This document shows, piece after piece, positions 61,560-64,000 of a stretch of DNA of 64,000 nucleotides. Every line of letters starts with the position of its first letter. The stretch's first letter is position 1. Source of the DNA: an uncultured Prevotellaceae bacterium. GTDB taxonomy: Bacteria > Bacteroidota > Bacteroidia > Bacteroidales > Muribaculaceae. The position numbers were made by a program, and so were the translations under genes. The stretch is taken from positions 1-64,000 of the forward strand of contig CALGGO010000004.1 in the NCBI GenBank assembly GCA_937916085.1. The letters are read 5' to 3'. The notes under the pieces were generated by a model. The model saw only the letters and a program-made list of their open reading frames with translations, did not search any database and had not been told where the DNA came from.

Positions 61560-62975
61560 ATGACTAAGAATTTTCATTTTTTATTGGCGATTGTTGGAAT
61601 ACTGGTGGCGTTGTCGTTCACTAGTTGCATCGACGACGAGTTCACCACAAGCTCCAGCGATATTCTCACTTTCTCGACCGACACCGTGGCGTTCGACACC
61701 GTCATTACCGGTCAGGGCACTCCCACCAAGCAGTTCCTCATCTACAACAAGAGCAAGAAGATGCTCAACATCTCGTCCATAAGAGTGGCAGGAGAGAGCG
61801 AGGGGCATTTCTTCCTCAATGTCGATGGCGTGAAGGGCGACGAGTTCCACGACATCGAGATCAGGGGCGAGGACAGCATCTTCGTCTTCGTCGAGAGCCG
61901 TCTCGACCCCACCAATCAGGATGAGCCGGAGTTCCTCAAAGACCACATCGAGTTTGTCACCAACGGCGTCACCCAAAAGGTCACTGTCACCGCCTGGGGG
62001 CAGGATGTGATAATCCTCAACGACACCACGCTCAGTAAGCCCACCCACCTCACCGCCGCCAAGCCTTATCTCGTTTACGGCACTCTCACTATCGACACTC
62101 TCACCAATGTCACCTTCGACCCGGGAACCACCCTGCTCTTCCACAACAAGGCGGCATTGCTGGTGAAAGGCACGCTCACCGCTAAAGGCACTCAACACGA
62201 GCCCATCACCCTGCGTGGCGACCGCCTCGACCATGTGGTGGGCGAGATCAACTTCGACATCATGAGCGGCCAGTGGGATGGCGTGTATTTCAACTACGGC
62301 AGCTATGGCAACGAGCTGGCGTTTGTGAGCGTGCGGGGCAGCACCAATGGCTTGCAGGTCTATTCCGAGGACATGAGCAAGCGCTCCATGCATCTCTACA
62401 ACTGCGTGCTGCACAACGCCACCTATCTCACACTGCTTGGCGTGAACGCGTGGATCGACGCCGAGGGATGCGAGTTGAGCGATGCTGGAGTGTATGTCGC
62501 CTGCTTCTTGGGTGGAAACCTGCATTTCGTCAACTGCACGTTGGCCAACTACTACCTCTTCTCGGCAATCGAGGGACCAATTCTCAACCTGGAGACCGAA
62601 TGTGACGACGGCACTAAGGCGCCGTTCGTGGGCAGCTTCGACAACTGCATCTTCTACGGCAACACCAGCGAGCTCAACGTTAACGAGCTCAACGCCGTGG
62701 GCATCTACCTGCGCAACTGCCTGCTCAAGAGCGCTGGCGAGGACGACGAGTTCTTCATCAACTGCACCTGGGATGCCGACCCCAAGTTCTACACCGAGCG
62801 TGAGAAATACATCTTCGACTACCGCCTGCGTGACGGCAGCGACGCCATAGCACGCGGCAACAGAGCCTACTGCCCCCCCGCGGCACGCTACGACCGCTAC
62901 GGCATCGACCGCTTCGCACGCGATGGCATCGACATCGGAGCCTACGCCTGGACACCAGAACCCGAGGACAATTGA
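61560..62975 (+). CDS. right-handed beta-helix lipoprotein
   Basis: A 471-residue lipoprotein with lipobox FTSC (Cys at residue 22). Residues 30-155 form a beta-sandwich-like domain (FLIYNKSKKMLNISSIRVAG, a pattern of Bacteroidetes surface proteins). From about 160 to 440 there are parallel beta-helix rungs (HLYNCVLHNATYLTLLG, FVNCTLANYYL, DNCIFYGNTSELNV, LRNCLLKSA). The C-terminus, RYDRYGIDRFARDGIDIGAYAW, is the usual cap of such proteins. No catalytic residues are recognisable; it may be a glycan-binding or lyase-like protein. It stands close to the second acylation locus and ends with a terminator. Confidence 0.8.
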   Translation: MTKNFHFLLAIVGILVALSFTSCIDDEFTTSSSDILTFSTDTVAFDTVITGQGTPTKQFLIYNKSKKMLNISSIRVAGESEGHFFLNVDGVKGDEFHDIEIRGEDSIFVFVESRLDPTNQDEPEFLKDHIEFVTNGVTQKVTVTAWGQDVIILNDTTLSKPTHLTAAKPYLVYGTLTIDTLTNVTFDPGTTLLFHNKAALLVKGTLTAKGTQHEPITLRGDRLDHVVGEINFDIMSGQWDGVYFNYGSYGNELAFVSVRGSTNGLQVYSEDMSKRSMHLYNCVLHNATYLTLLGVNAWIDAEGCELSDAGVYVACFLGGNLHFVNCTLANYYLFSAIEGPILNLETECDDGTKAPFVGSFDNCIFYGNTSELNVNELNAVGIYLRNCLLKSAGEDDEFFINCTWDADPKFYTEREKYIFDYRLRDGSDAIARGNRAYCPPAARYDRYGIDRFARDGIDIGAYAWTPEPEDN

Positions 62976-62994
62976 CAGCAAGTCAAATAATCTA

Positions 62995-63024
62995 GGGAGC
63001 GAAGGGACATTTTTCGCCCCCTTT
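62995..63024 (+). terminator. terminator after the beta-helix lipoprotein gene
   Basis: GGGAGCGAA (62995-63003) pairs with TTCGCCCCC (63013-63021), one mismatch, around a 9-base loop. A T-rich stretch (TTTGTTTTTC) follows. It precedes the promoter of the next gene. Confidence 0.7.
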
Positions 63025-63044
63025 GTTTTTCTTTGTTGTTTTTC

Positions 63045-63076
63045 TTTGAAAAACTGAAAAGTATTTACTACCTTTG
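63045..63076 (+). promoter_or_regulatory. promoter of the phosphate acyltransferase gene
   Basis: TTTG (63045-63048), a 20-base gap and TACCTTTG (63069-63076) form a full Bacteroidetes promoter 51 bases before the ATG. Confidence 0.8.
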
Positions 63077-63127
63077 CAGGGAAAATAGAATTACTATTAA
63101 CAGATAAACATAACAGTAAAAAACAAC

Positions 63128-64000
63128 ATGCCAAGTATCAAGAATTTTGATGAGCTCACCGCTCATCTTGCAAGTAAGGGAACAAAAAGCCGTGTGGCTG
63201 TAGTATGGGCCGAAGACGATGTTACTCGCAGTGCCGTGTTAAAAGCCCTCGAGGCTGGTATTATCACAGTGACTTTCGTAGGCTGCCGCGCCGAGATTGA
63301 GGCCGATGAGCGTCTCGCCAAGTTTAAGAGCGAGTTCTCCATCATCGACGCTACCGACCGCGACGACGCTGCCGCCAAGGCTGTTACCGAGGTGCGTGAA
63401 GACCGCGCCAATGTGCTTATGAAAGGTCTGTTGAACACCGACAACCTGCTCCGCGCCGTGCTCAACAAGGAAACAGGCATCCTGCCTAAGGGCAACGTGC
63501 TCACTCACGTTACTGTTGCCGACATCCCCGAGCTGAAGCGCCTGCTCCTCTTCACCGATGCAGCTGTTATTCCATGCCCAACTGTGGATCAGCGCATCGA
63601 GCAAGTGAAGTATGTAGCCAAGATCGCTCACGCACTCCATATCGAGGAGCCAAAAATCTCTCTCATCCACTGCTCTGAGAAGGTTGATGAGCGTCACTTC
63701 CCATGCACTGCCGACTATGTGATCATCAAAGAGAAAGCCGCTAATGGCGAGTTTGGCAACTGCATTGTTGACGGTCCTCTCGACCTGAAATGCTCACTCT
63801 GCTACGAGAGTATGCACCACAAAGGCATCGAGTCGCCAATTAATGGCGAGGCCGACGCGGTGCTCTTCCCCGAGATTGAGAGCGGCAACGTGTTCTACAA
63901 GACCATCACCCTGCTGTGCCACGCCCAGACCGCCGGCCTGCTGCAAGGCGCCAAGGTGCCTGTGGTGCTCCCCTCTCGCGGCGACAGCATCGAGTCGAAG
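63128..64000 (+). CDS. ptb: phosphate acetyl/butyryltransferase family protein (partial)
   Basis: The reading frame runs off the window after 291 codons. Conserved phrases of the phosphate acyltransferase family are ANVLMKGLLNTDNLLRAVLNKETGIL, LTHVTVADIPELKRLLLFTDAAV, HCSEKVDERHFPCTADY, DGPLDLKCSLCYESMHHKGI and ADAVLFPEIESGNVFYKTITLL. The enzyme exchanges CoA and phosphate on short acyl groups and is usually paired with butyrate or acetate kinase, which would lie beyond the end. The butyryl rather than acetyl preference is a guess from length and pattern. Confidence 0.88.
   Translation, partial: MPSIKNFDELTAHLASKGTKSRVAVVWAEDDVTRSAVLKALEAGIITVTFVGCRAEIEADERLAKFKSEFSIIDATDRDDAAAKAVTEVREDRANVLMKGLLNTDNLLRAVLNKETGILPKGNVLTHVTVADIPELKRLLLFTDAAVIPCPTVDQRIEQVKYVAKIAHALHIEEPKISLIHCSEKVDERHFPCTADYVIIKEKAANGEFGNCIVDGPLDLKCSLCYESMHHKGIESPINGEADAVLFPEIESGNVFYKTITLLCHAQTAGLLQGAKVPVVLPSRGDSIESK

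Noticed and set aside
61581..63134. A 517-codon minus-strand frame opposite the beta-helix lipoprotein gene
   Set aside because: Shadow frame in a GC-rich gene; Val/Ala/Glu-rich translation without signal peptide or motif, and it overlaps the terminator and promoter of the next gene.

Overview
The window is a 64 kb stretch of a Gram-negative chromosome from the order Bacteroidales. A Muribaculaceae-like gut or environmental lineage is my guess, but rank below order cannot be settled from this sequence alone. The evidence is the LpxC/FabZ fusion, the DAHP synthase/chorismate mutase fusion, a 2.5-kaa SprA next to RuvA, a FeoA-FeoB fusion, and many promoters of the Bacteroidetes type (TTTG, 19-21 nt, TAnnTTTG). 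No rRNA, tRNA, CRISPR array, transposase, integrase or phage gene was seen. All family calls come from reading motifs; no database search was run.

Layout. 0-13 kb: a Yip1-like membrane protein, smpB, a PAP2 phosphatase, the shikimate entry enzyme, the lipid A operon lpxD-lpxC/fabZ-lpxA, two tandem TPR proteins and gyrA. 13-26 kb: a TSCPD protein, a Crp-like regulator, hisS, a YugP-type metallopeptidase, two small lipoproteins, a frameshifted DEAD-box helicase, a thioredoxin lipoprotein, tsaC, a B3/4 protein, a C1 peptidase, recQ and an initiating sugar-phosphate transferase. 26-35 kb is more accessory: a DUF349 protein, a large EF-hand surface protein, a serine-acetyltransferase-like enzyme, a chimeric lipoprotein ORF, an M16 peptidase, a cyclophilin and an unknown 126-aa protein. 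35-47 kb: sprA, ruvA and feoAB. 47-53 kb is a minus-strand run in the order transglutaminase, NlpC/P60, dipeptide epimerase, SGNH hydrolase, MBOAT. It couples murein-peptide breakdown genes to an envelope acylation pair. 53-64 kb: GNAT, nitroreductase, alpha-amylase, a second acylation locus (SGNH, SGNH, MBOAT), a beta-helix lipoprotein and the start of a phosphate acyltransferase.

The most unusual content lies between the genes. Nearly every spacer is built from a small vocabulary of short degenerate repeats. These include GACAAGCTAACAAGC, CGATAAACGA/CGATCCCCGA, TTAGAGTTTAGAG, AACAAGAAGACAAGAG, AATGCAGAATGCAG, short dyads such as GCGC-GAA-GCGC, and a 53-bp core present three times. Their order and orientation follow the direction of transcription of the flanking genes: palindrome next to the stop codon, then TTAGAG words, then CGATAAACGA words, then the next start. 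The same words occur inside the coding sequences of feoB and the alpha-amylase. Larger mosaic repeats (about 180 bp and about 200 bp, some nested) and a promoter-bearing repeat are also dispersed. I know of no description of this organisation, and it is the main candidate for a new phenomenon here.

Two MBOAT proteins both end in a hexapeptide of the form FIYxQF, which fits a fused acyl-shuttle tail. Together with three SGNH partners they suggest two parallel envelope-polymer acylation systems.
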